64,000 nt of DNA, from contig NZ_JAGYIM010000011.1 of the NCBI RefSeq assembly GCF_018402695.1, forward strand, positions 248,001-312,000. The letters run 5' to 3'. The DNA is from Arsukibacterium sp. (GTDB lineage: Bacteria > Pseudomonadota > Gammaproteobacteria > Enterobacterales > Alteromonadaceae). A program made the translations under genes and the position numbers. The first letter of the stretch is position 1. Each line of letters starts with the position of its first letter. Shown here in pieces: positions 17,973 to 24,777 of this stretch. Under the pieces are notes generated by a model. It saw only the letters and a list, made by a program, of their open reading frames with translations, ran no database searches and was not told the origin of the DNA.

Positions 17973-20705
17973 ATGAATATGTGGAAATGTTGGCAGCCGG
18001 CAACAGCGGTCTGGTTGGCTGCTACTGCCATTATTGTTGGTAGCAGCGTATGCAGTGGCAGAGTCCAGGCCCATGCCGAACATGACAAAGCGCGTTTTGT
18101 TGCTGAATCCGGCCGCGATAGCGGCCGTTGTGCCAATGTGTTGCGACCTTGCCGGACCATAGGCTATGCCTTAACGCAAGCCGGAAAGGGCGACAAAGTG
18201 CTGGTGGCGTCCGGCTATTATCAACTTGTCAGTGCTGATGAAGCGGTGCTGTTGCTAAGTGAAATTGTGCCGGTGCTGGGCGGCTACAACAAATTTGATC
18301 ATTTTTTACAACAAGCACCACAGCTAAATAAAACCGTACTGTCCGGCGTGCCGGCTGAATTTGTCGATAGCCTGTATCAGCGCGGCTTTCAGATTATTAA
18401 TGATGGTCCAGGCCGCTTTGGTACTGAACTTAGCCAGCAACTGGCAGCCCATAGTGCGCTGCAACAAAGCCAGCAAAGTGCAGACTGCGTCGCAGGCAAG
18501 GCCGGCATTTATAGCTGTGAAAATATCGATTTGGTCGCGCATCTGGCGCTGGCTGACTTTAGCTCCACGCCTTCTTCAGCTAACGATATCTGGGGCCATA
18601 TCGATCTTAATAGCGGTATTGAGTATAGCTTAATTGGCCTGAATAATGGTACCGCCGTGGTAAGCCTGGCCGATCCGGCCAACCCGTTGGAAGTGGGAAC
18701 GATAGCGGGCAGCAACACCACCTGGCGTGATATTAAAGTGCTGCAGTTTTTCGATGTTAACCTTGGCCAGTGGCAGGCTTATGCTTACGTGTCATCCGAA
18801 GCCAATAACAATATTCAGATTATCGATTTAAACGATTTGCCGTTCAGCGTGCGGCTGGCAGCTGCCGACAGCGCTGCTAGCTCGGCTCACAATCTGTACA
18901 TCAGTAACGTCGACTACACCACTAATACGGCGTTAACCGGTCAGCAACCGGCACTGCACATTGCGGGTCAGCCCCAGCAAGGAGGGGCGGTCTCAAGTTA
19001 CAGTCTGGCTGACCCGCTACAGTTAAGCGCCAACTGGCTGCAAACCGGCGCCAGCCGCAGTGACTACAGCCATGATGTTGCTTCCATGCTGGTCACCGAC
19101 CAGCGTGCAGGTAACCAATGCGACCGGCCAGAGTGTCAGGTGTTATTTGATTTTAATGAGCAAAATATCAAACTGTGGGATATCAGTGGTGCCAGCAATC
19201 TGGCCCTGGCCGACTTTACTTATAGTCTGGCCAGTTATGTTCATTCAGGTTGGTGGACTGAAGATCAGCAATATCTATTTGTGCATGATGAACTGGACGA
19301 AACTAATCATGGTCTGAACACCACAGTGCGTATATTTGAACTAACCGATTTAACGGCACCGATATTAACAGCCACTTACACTGGGCCGACCAAAGCGATT
19401 GATCATAATGGCTTCGTTCGCGGCAATCGTTATTACATGTCGAATTATCAACGTGGCTTAACCGTGCTGGATATCACTGATCCGGCAGCCCCGGTGCAGG
19501 CGGGGTATTTTGATACCTTTCCGGCGTCAGACAGCGCGGCTTTTAATGGTATGTGGGGCGTGTATCCGTACCTGCCATCGGGGCTGATTATCGGCAGCGA
19601 TATCAATAGTGGTCTTTATGTATTCAGGGATAATACGGTTAGCCCGACGGCAGGGGCATTATCATTCAGTCAGGGCGAGTTGCAGGTAAGCCCTGGCGAG
19701 GTGGCGGAGCTACAGGTAGCACGAACAGGCGGTAGCACTGCAACAAGTGTGGGTTATGAAATTCTGGCTGGCCGGGCTGAACCAGAGCTGGACTATCAGG
19801 TAAGTGCCGGCCGTTTAAACTGGGCGGCAAATGATACCAGTGTTAAAACCATCAGTATTACTACCCTTGACCGGGGGCTGAATGCGCAGCGAGAGCTGTT
19901 TATCCGGTTATTTGACCCGACCAATGGTGCCAGCCTGAGCAGCCCGTCTTACTTACGATTACGCTTTGGTGAAGACCCGCCCCGGGCTGGTGTGGTAAGT
20001 CTGGTGGAGTCAGCAGTCTCAGTGGTAGAAGCCGATACCGCTGTTAGTGTGGTAGTGCGCAGAGTTGGCGGCAGTGACGGTTCTATCAGCGTGGCGTACC
20101 AGCTAGACAGCGGCACGGCTGCAGTAGATGAAGACATTGTGGCGGCCAGTGGCGAGCTAAGCTGGAGTGACGGCGATAACAGCGAGCGGCAAATTGAGCT
20201 GCAAATTATTGACGATGAGCTGCCAGAGGAAGATGAAACTGCCGTTTTAAGGCTATCCGGTATTGCTGGCAGTGAGTTAGGTGAGATATCCGCAATTACC
20301 CTGACAATTCTGGATAATGACTCGAACACGGCACCCAGTGTCAGTATTGGCGAAAATCGCCAGGTTAATGCTGGCCAGAGCGTCACGTTGACTGCAGTGG
20401 CAACCGATGAAGAAGGCGATGCTATCAGCTACCAGTGGCAGCAACAAAGTGGCCCCAGCGTCAGTTTGCAAAATTCAGCCAGTAGCACGGTAAGCTTTAT
20501 TGCGCCAGCCAGCGCCAGTCAGCTGGTGTTTAGCGTTACCGCTACCGATGCCAGAGGGGCAAGCACCAGTGCCAGCATTACCCTGACGGTTGTGGCCAGC
20601 CCACCGCCGCCTGCCACAACAGGATCTTCCGGTGGCAATATGCCGCTGAGCTGGTTATTGCTGGGCCTGGGCGTAGTGTATTGGCGCCGAGTGGCTAAAC
20701 ACTAA
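17973..20705 (+). CDS. Choice-of-anchor B protein with Calx-beta domains and GlyGly-CTERM
   Basis: A 910-residue exported protein. An N-terminal signal peptide ends near VQAHA. Residues about 30-110 (CANVLRPCRTIGYAL...) resemble a right-handed repeat start, followed by a beta-propeller with LVIVD-like repeats (GTAVVSLADPANPLEVGTI; GLTVLDITDPAAPVQAG), then two Calx-beta-like domains, a PKD/Ig-like domain and a Pro-rich linker. The tail GSSGGNMPLSWLLLGLGVVY plus RR is a GlyGly-CTERM signal, processed by rhombosortase in known systems. ATG 17973 has AGGTGG upstream; 17979 is an alternative. It is divergent from mbnP and may share its regulation. Confidence 0.85.
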   Translation: MNMWKCWQPATAVWLAATAIIVGSSVCSGRVQAHAEHDKARFVAESGRDSGRCANVLRPCRTIGYALTQAGKGDKVLVASGYYQLVSADEAVLLLSEIVPVLGGYNKFDHFLQQAPQLNKTVLSGVPAEFVDSLYQRGFQIINDGPGRFGTELSQQLAAHSALQQSQQSADCVAGKAGIYSCENIDLVAHLALADFSSTPSSANDIWGHIDLNSGIEYSLIGLNNGTAVVSLADPANPLEVGTIAGSNTTWRDIKVLQFFDVNLGQWQAYAYVSSEANNNIQIIDLNDLPFSVRLAAADSAASSAHNLYISNVDYTTNTALTGQQPALHIAGQPQQGGAVSSYSLADPLQLSANWLQTGASRSDYSHDVASMLVTDQRAGNQCDRPECQVLFDFNEQNIKLWDISGASNLALADFTYSLASYVHSGWWTEDQQYLFVHDELDETNHGLNTTVRIFELTDLTAPILTATYTGPTKAIDHNGFVRGNRYYMSNYQRGLTVLDITDPAAPVQAGYFDTFPASDSAAFNGMWGVYPYLPSGLIIGSDINSGLYVFRDNTVSPTAGALSFSQGELQVSPGEVAELQVARTGGSTATSVGYEILAGRAEPELDYQVSAGRLNWAANDTSVKTISITTLDRGLNAQRELFIRLFDPTNGASLSSPSYLRLRFGEDPPRAGVVSLVESAVSVVEADTAVSVVVRRVGGSDGSISVAYQLDSGTAAVDEDIVAASGELSWSDGDNSERQIELQIIDDELPEEDETAVLRLSGIAGSELGEISAITLTILDNDSNTAPSVSIGENRQVNAGQSVTLTAVATDEEGDAISYQWQQQSGPSVSLQNSASSTVSFIAPASASQLVFSVTATDARGASTSASITLTVVASPPPPATTGSSGGNMPLSWLLLGLGVVYWRRVAKH

Positions 20706-21040
20706 TACTGTAATTTAAATAGCAGTTCAGCCAAATCGGGCTGCCATAAATCCGCTTTGGCTACACGGTTGTTGTGCAAAATAACACCCTCGGCCAACAG
20801 TAGCTGGCGTTGCTCCAGCGCGGTGGCCGAGCCCGCAGAAAATGCCAGGCTGCGATCGCTACGCAATACCCGATACCAGGGCACAGCCAGTTCTGGCGGG
20901 GCATAGCCCAATGCTTTACCAACCAGACGGGCGCGGCCGGGCAGGCCGGCCAAATCAGCGATCTGGCCATAACTGGCCACCTTGCCGCTGGGAATAAGCA
21001 TTACCGTTTGCCAAATTCGCTGGTAGTTATCTGCTGCCAC
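20702..21040 (-). CDS. atl: Alkyltransferase-like protein (ATL, MGMT family)
   Basis: 112 residues carrying only the DNA-binding half of O6-alkylguanine-DNA alkyltransferase. The helix-turn-helix and arginine finger region (PSGKVASYGQIADLAGLPGRARLVGKAL) is clear. At the active site the usual PCHRV is PWYRV, so the acceptor Cys is replaced by Trp, as in ATL proteins, which flag O6-alkylguanine for nucleotide excision repair; most have PWHRV, so the Tyr is a variant. The start is a GTG 14 bp after the yccF stop, which suggests an operon. Its 3' end overlaps the convergent anchor-B gene by 4 bp. Confidence 0.88.
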   Translation of the reverse strand: MAADNYQRIWQTVMLIPSGKVASYGQIADLAGLPGRARLVGKALGYAPPELAVPWYRVLRSDRSLAFSAGSATALEQRQLLLAEGVILHNNRVAKADLWQPDLAELLFKLQY

Positions 21041-21054
21041 AAAATTTACTCGGG

Positions 21055-21474
21055 TTAGTTAATCATAGCGCTGCGTGCCACCACGGTTTTGCCAATCGGC
21101 GCCAGGCTTAGCATTGCCAGCTTTAAATGCTGAATACCAAAGGGTATGCCGATGATGCTGATAAAACAGACTATAGCATGGCCTAAATGGCCCAATGCCA
21201 GCCAGAAGCCGAACAATAAAAACCAGACAATATTGCCAAGGGTGCCCAAGGTGCCGGTGCCGATATCATCATAGCGGTTAATATAACGGCGGTTTACTGC
21301 ATCCTGGCCAAAAGGCCAGAACGCCATTTCGCCAATCACGAAACAACTGCGGCCAAACGGAATGCCGATAATACTGATAAAACACAGTAAGCCCACCAGC
21401 CACCATAGCAAACCCATGACAAAACCACCCAGTACAAACCACAGGATATTAAATATTATTCTTAATACACTCAT
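21055..21474 (-). CDS. yccF: YccF family inner membrane protein
   Basis: 139 residues with two copies of the YccF (DUF307) motif: WWLVGLLCFISIIGIPFGRS and LGHAIVCFISIIGIPFGIQH, each a membrane segment ending in GIPFG. An N-terminal helix (FNILWFVLGGFVMGLLWW) and another in the middle give about four membrane passes. Function unknown. AGGAAAG precedes the ATG. The atl gene follows on the same strand after 14 bp. Confidence 0.9.
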   Translation of the reverse strand: MSVLRIIFNILWFVLGGFVMGLLWWLVGLLCFISIIGIPFGRSCFVIGEMAFWPFGQDAVNRRYINRYDDIGTGTLGTLGNIVWFLLFGFWLALGHLGHAIVCFISIIGIPFGIQHLKLAMLSLAPIGKTVVARSAMIN

Positions 21475-21638
21475 TTTGCGCTCTTTCCTTGCTGAAAATT
21501 ATTATTGTGCAAAGCATTAAGCAGAAAACAGGCCAATATTATTAATAGTTAAATCAGATAATTAGGGCTGAGTGGTTAGCTGTCACAACATATTAATGCC
21601 AAATTTTAGCAAAACGTACTATTCAGCACTTGCTTTTA

Positions 21639-21694
21639 TACTGTGTGACGCCTAGTATTGTTACTGTGTATTGCACAGTATGTGTCGCACAGTA
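21639..21694. promoter_or_regulatory. Nested inverted repeats, candidate PadR operator
   Basis: Four copies of one half-site lie upstream of the PadR gene: TACTGTG at 21639-21645 and 21662-21668, and its reverse complement CACAGTA at 21674-21680 and 21688-21694. The inner pair forms a 19-bp palindrome with a five-base centre. Just downstream is a tandem 14-bp near-repeat (TCAGTACACTTTGC at 21703, TCAGTGCACTTTGG at 21717). PadR regulators commonly bind such sites in their own promoters; binding here is inferred. Confidence 0.55.
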
Positions 21695-21751
21695 AATTTT
21701 GATCAGTACACTTTGCTCAGTGCACTTTGGCTAGTAAAAGAAGGATAGCTT

Positions 21752-22120
21752 ATGACGACGGCTCAACTGGATAAAATGCGGCTGGAGCTGCGCCGCGGTG
21801 TGTTAGTGCTGGCGGTACTTGCCGCCCTGCGCGAGCGCCACTATGGCTACTCGCTGCGCCGGCACTTGCAGGAGGCGGGCATTGATATCGACGAAGGTAC
21901 CTTGTACCCGCTGGTGCGACGGCTGGCAGAGCAGGGGTTGCTAGACAGCGAATGGCAACAGGGCGAGGGGCGGGAGCGGCGCTACTACCAGATATCTGAG
22001 CTGGGTAGTGAGCTGCTGGGGCAACTTACCGGGGAGTGGACCACTTTAAATAATGCGCTGGGGCCGCTACTGCAGCCAGAACAACCTGTGCCAGCTAAGC
22101 AAACAGAGGAGCAAGGCTAA
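21752..22120 (+). CDS. PadR family transcriptional regulator
   Basis: 122-residue winged-helix regulator. The PadR pattern is clear: LRRGVLVLAVLAALRERHYGYSL, then GIDIDEGTLYPLVRRLAEQGLL and the wing GRERRYYQISELGSELL. A short acidic/Gln-rich tail follows. AGAAGG lies before the ATG. Its stop overlaps the start of a HAAS-domain membrane protein gene (TAATG), a common partner arrangement in which PadR represses its own two-gene operon. Confidence 0.92.
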   Translation: MTTAQLDKMRLELRRGVLVLAVLAALRERHYGYSLRRHLQEAGIDIDEGTLYPLVRRLAEQGLLDSEWQQGEGRERRYYQISELGSELLGQLTGEWTTLNNALGPLLQPEQPVPAKQTEEQG

Positions 22121-23079
22121 TGGAATTAGTTAAACGTTATGTCGCCGCAGTGCAGCGCGAACTGCCTGAACAAAAACGCCAGGAAATAGGCCGGGAACTG
22201 AACGCTAATCTTATGGATCAGCTGGATGCTCTGGCTGAACAACAGGAAAGTGAACTGACCGAGCAGCAGGTTGCGGTCGTACTGCAGGAGATGGGTCACC
22301 CCAGGCAGGTCGCCCGCCAGTTTTGTCCGCCCACACCGTTGATACCTGAATGGTTAATGCCGTTATATAAACATACCCTGTTTATGGTACTAGGTGTGTT
22401 GCTGGTGCTGCAGGTGGTGTTTATGACTAAGATTTGGTTAACAGGCGCTGACATGGGGCTGTTGCTGTTTATCAAGGGGCTGGCATCGGGCTTTATTGAA
22501 GATGCCGTTTTTGCTTTTACGGCTGTAACTATCGGTTTTGCTGTAGCTTTCAACGGTAAACAGTCAGGTTCCTGTAATACCGGCAGCCAGTGGCAACCGC
22601 AAGACTTACCGCCTGTGGGCGCTGGCTGGCAGCATATCAGTCTGCATGACATTTTTTCGGATCTGGCAACCTACGCTTTTTTGTTACTGCTTATCTGGTT
22701 TCCAATGTGGCAGCAGATGTTTGCCGCAGCAGAGCCCGGCGGTGAGGTGTTTAGTCCGTTGGCGTTAGCTATGCTGATGTGGTTCAGCCCGTTTATTGTG
22801 CTGGGGATAGTGAGTAGTTTATGGCAGTTGCGTCGTCGTATCTGGAGCAAACCTATGTTGCAGCTGAATATAGGGGTTAATTTGGCTTTTGCATTGATGT
22901 TCATTCTGCTGGCGGTGTCCGGACCACTGTTGCAGCTTGATGTTGAGCGTTGGGAACGTTACTTCAGCCCGGATGCATTCCAGGATAGCATCAGGTTAGG
23001 TTTAGTTATTATTGGCCTGTTCCCTGGTTATGAAGTTGTGCGCGATACGCTGCGCCTGCGTAATTTTTCCAAAAACTAA
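22120..23079 (+). CDS. HAAS (DUF1700-like) domain membrane protein
   Basis: 319 residues. The N-terminal 70 residues form the HAAS-type helical domain found downstream of PadR genes (ELVKRYVAAVQRELPEQKRQEIGRELNANLMDQLD...VLQEMGHPRQVARQF). Six or so membrane segments follow, beginning near residue 85 (TLFMVLGVLLVLQVVFM) and ending near 310. No enzymatic motif was seen. The family is thought to act together with the PadR regulator, possibly as a sensor or effector, but this is unproven. Confidence 0.8.
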   Translation: MELVKRYVAAVQRELPEQKRQEIGRELNANLMDQLDALAEQQESELTEQQVAVVLQEMGHPRQVARQFCPPTPLIPEWLMPLYKHTLFMVLGVLLVLQVVFMTKIWLTGADMGLLLFIKGLASGFIEDAVFAFTAVTIGFAVAFNGKQSGSCNTGSQWQPQDLPPVGAGWQHISLHDIFSDLATYAFLLLLIWFPMWQQMFAAAEPGGEVFSPLALAMLMWFSPFIVLGIVSSLWQLRRRIWSKPMLQLNIGVNLAFALMFILLAVSGPLLQLDVERWERYFSPDAFQDSIRLGLVIIGLFPGYEVVRDTLRLRNFSKN

Positions 23080-23113
23080 CCTCAAAGCAGCGTTACAATA
23101 TGTGGATAGTAAA

Positions 23114-23148
23114 AGCCCCGCCATGGCTAATCTGGCGGGGCTGTTTTA
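23114..23148. terminator. Terminator between the HAAS gene and the convergent small gene
   Basis: Ten-base perfect stem AGCCCCGCCA (23114-23123) with TGGCGGGGCT (23133-23142) and a nine-base loop, followed by GTTTTATT; on the other strand it is followed by TTTTACT, so it can serve both genes. Confidence 0.85.
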
Positions 23149-23162
23149 TTACCGGTTTGGCT

Positions 23163-23384
23163 CTAGTATTGCTGTGGTCTCCGTTTATCCCGCACCAGCC
23201 ACCAGACCAGCCAGACAAAAATCAGCAGCGGTGCCAGGGTAACAACAGCAGTAATGCCAATGGCAAATACCGCTGCTACCAGGCCAATCAGAATACCAAA
23301 TATTGAGCCAATAATGGCCAGGATGGTTGGCAGACAATAAATACCTAACGCGACAGCTAAAATAATGACGATAGTTTTGTTCAT
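23163..23384 (-). CDS. Small hydrophobic membrane protein, unknown family
   Basis: 73 residues, nearly all hydrophobic, with two or three membrane segments (TIVIILAVALGIYCLPTILA; IFGILIGLVAAVFAIGITAV; LLIFVWLVWWLV) and a basic end DKRRPQQY. The start ATG at 23384 has AAGGAAAG upstream; an in-frame codon at 23414 lies upstream of the predicted transcript start. I do not recognise a family. A likely sigma-54 promoter lies 37 bp upstream, which links it to the PspB-like gene and to the island at 10-16 kb. Confidence 0.65.
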   Translation of the reverse strand: MNKTIVIILAVALGIYCLPTILAIIGSIFGILIGLVAAVFAIGITAVVTLAPLLIFVWLVWWLVRDKRRPQQY

Positions 23385-23419
23385 GATATCTTTCCTTTTT
23401 GATGTATTAGCCAAAAGTT

Positions 23420-23435
23420 ATCAAGAGCTATGCCA
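23420..23435 (-). promoter_or_regulatory. Possible sigma-54 promoter for the small membrane gene
   Basis: Read on the minus strand: TGGCATAGCTCTTGA, with GG and TTG in correct register; A replaces the last C of the -12 GC. The predicted start near 23409 leaves a leader of about 25 bases. Confidence 0.5.
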
Positions 23436-23562
23436 TATTTTAAAAGTGATAATTAACAATGGTTTATATGGGTTTTCTGCGAGAGGTCCAATGGGGCCTG
23501 AATGTATTTTGGTGGTTTTAACTAAATAATGGCGAAACTGATTAGCACATGAGTCAATAAAA

Positions 23563-23589
23563 AAAGCTGCCAGGAAGGTGGCAGCTTTT
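23563..23589 (-). terminator. Terminator after the PspB-like gene
   Basis: AAAGCTGCC (23564-23572) and GGCAGCTTT (23580-23588) form the stem; on the minus strand it is followed by a run of T. It begins about 20 bp after the stop codon. Confidence 0.85.
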
Positions 23590-23608
23590 GATAGCAGCGA
23601 TACTGTAA

Positions 23609-23821
23609 TTAGAGTTTATTGATTTGATCTTTCAACTGATACGATTTGTCAGTAACTATGCTTTCCAGGGTGCTTACCCGCTCTTTCAGGCGTTGGAGTT
23701 CAGCTTGTAATGCGTCGAGTTCACCTTTGCCGGTGTTCCCTTTATGTTTCATATAAACTTCGTAGCCTGCATATACTAGGCCGCCTACAATGGCGATAGC
23801 GGCAATTTCAAATGGTCCCAT
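23609..23821 (-). CDS. PspB-like small membrane/coiled-coil protein
   Basis: 70 residues: one N-terminal membrane segment (GPFEIAAIAIVGGLVYAGYEVY), a short basic linker, then a coiled coil (LDALQAELQRLKERVSTLESIVTD). This layout and the RVSTLESIVTD segment resemble phage shock protein B (RIQALESIL in E. coli), though the membrane segment differs and the gene is not in a pspABC cluster. AGGGAG precedes the ATG. A near-consensus sigma-54 promoter lies upstream; psp genes are classically sigma-54 dependent. Confidence 0.7.
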   Translation of the reverse strand: MGPFEIAAIAIVGGLVYAGYEVYMKHKGNTGKGELDALQAELQRLKERVSTLESIVTDKSYQLKDQINKL

Positions 23822-23854
23822 GATATTCTCCCTTTTTATTAGTGTCTGTTGAAA

Positions 23855-23870
23855 AGCAAGGCTGATGCCA
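23855..23870 (-). promoter_or_regulatory. Sigma-54 promoter upstream of the PspB-like gene
   Basis: Read on the minus strand: TGGCATCAGCCTTGC, matching the consensus at -24 (TGGCA) and -12 (TTGC) with correct spacing. Predicted start near 23844, 23 bases before the ATG. Confidence 0.75.
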
Positions 23871-24010
23871 CTGTTTTAATTTTTATATTAATCAATATCT
23901 TAAATTATTTGCGCTGCTATGGCCGTAGTATGAAAGTCAAAAGTTTAGTCAATATCACCAGATAGTAGTGGTAAACTTATCATAGGTAATCGAATAAATT
24001 GTAAGGGTTT

Positions 24011-24538
24011 ATGACAGATCAACATTGGATGCAAAGAGCGTTACAACTGGCTGCTAAAGCCGAAGAGGCTGGCGAAGTACCGGTTGGCGCGGTCATTGTG
24101 AAAGATAATATGCTGATTGCTGAAGGCTACAATCAGATGATTAGCTTAAATGACCCATCTGCGCACGCTGAAATGCAGGCTGTGCGCCAGGCCGGGCAAC
24201 AGTTGCAAAACTACCGTCTGACTGACTGCACCCTGTATGTCACACTGGAACCGTGCAGCATGTGTGCCGGTATGTTGGTACACAGCAGGCTGGCCCGTCT
24301 GGTATTTGGCGCCAGCGACTATAAAACCGGGGCGGCCGGCTCGGTGATGAATTTAGTGCAGCACCCGCAGCTAAATCACCAACTTGAGGTAACCGGCGGG
24401 GTATTAGCAGAAGAGTGCGCTACCAGATTATCCGCTTTTTTTCAGCGGCGACGCCAGCAGAAAAAAGCCCTGAAACAGGCTAGTTCGCAGCTGGCTCCTG
24501 AGCAGAATGATCCGGCAACCCCGGATGGTCCTGCATAA
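24011..24538 (+). CDS. tadA: tRNA-specific adenosine deaminase TadA
   Basis: Converts A34 to inosine in tRNA-Arg(ACG). 175 residues with the zinc-binding and catalytic motifs HAEMQAV (His ligand and proton-shuttle Glu) and PCSMCAGML (two Cys ligands). The C-terminal 25 residues are a Gln/Pro-rich extension beyond the conserved fold. AAGGG precedes the ATG. It stands next to mltF and purL, the E. coli order. Confidence 0.95.
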   Translation: MTDQHWMQRALQLAAKAEEAGEVPVGAVIVKDNMLIAEGYNQMISLNDPSAHAEMQAVRQAGQQLQNYRLTDCTLYVTLEPCSMCAGMLVHSRLARLVFGASDYKTGAAGSVMNLVQHPQLNHQLEVTGGVLAEECATRLSAFFQRRRQQKKALKQASSQLAPEQNDPATPDGPA

Positions 24539-24671
24539 TCGTCTGGTAATTACGACGTCTGCGATGCAGTTTTAATAATTCAGTATTGCGTTTAACCCGC
24601 CTGCGGCTGGAACTGATAGCAAAGGCACTGAGTTGGCGGCGTTTCAGCTGTGGTTTTTTTCGTTTAAGCAT
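24480..24671 (-). CDS. Possible small basic protein overlapping tadA 3' end
   Basis: A 63-residue frame whose first 45 residues are extremely basic (MLKRKKPQLKRRQLSAFAIS... then SSRRRVKRNTELLKLHRRRR). AGGT lies six bases before the ATG at 24671. It overlaps the last 59 bp of tadA on the other strand. If real it may bind nucleic acid. Most of it lies in the otherwise empty 240-bp gap between tadA and mltF, which is the main reason to list it. I do not recognise the family. Confidence 0.35.
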   Translation of the reverse strand: MLKRKKPQLKRRQLSAFAISSSRRRVKRNTELLKLHRRRRNYQTIMQDHPGLPDHSAQEPAAN

Positions 24672-24777
24672 AACGTACCTGAGTAAAAAGCGGGCGTTGC
24701 CAGCGCAACGTTAATATGGCGTTACTATAGGGCCGCAGCGGCCAGACAACAAGAGGCTGACAGCTAAAGCAGACAAT

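Noticed and set aside
19949-20386. Minus-strand frame of 145 codons inside the anchor-B gene
   Set aside because: Low-complexity Ser-rich shadow in a Calx-beta coding region; no start signal or family.
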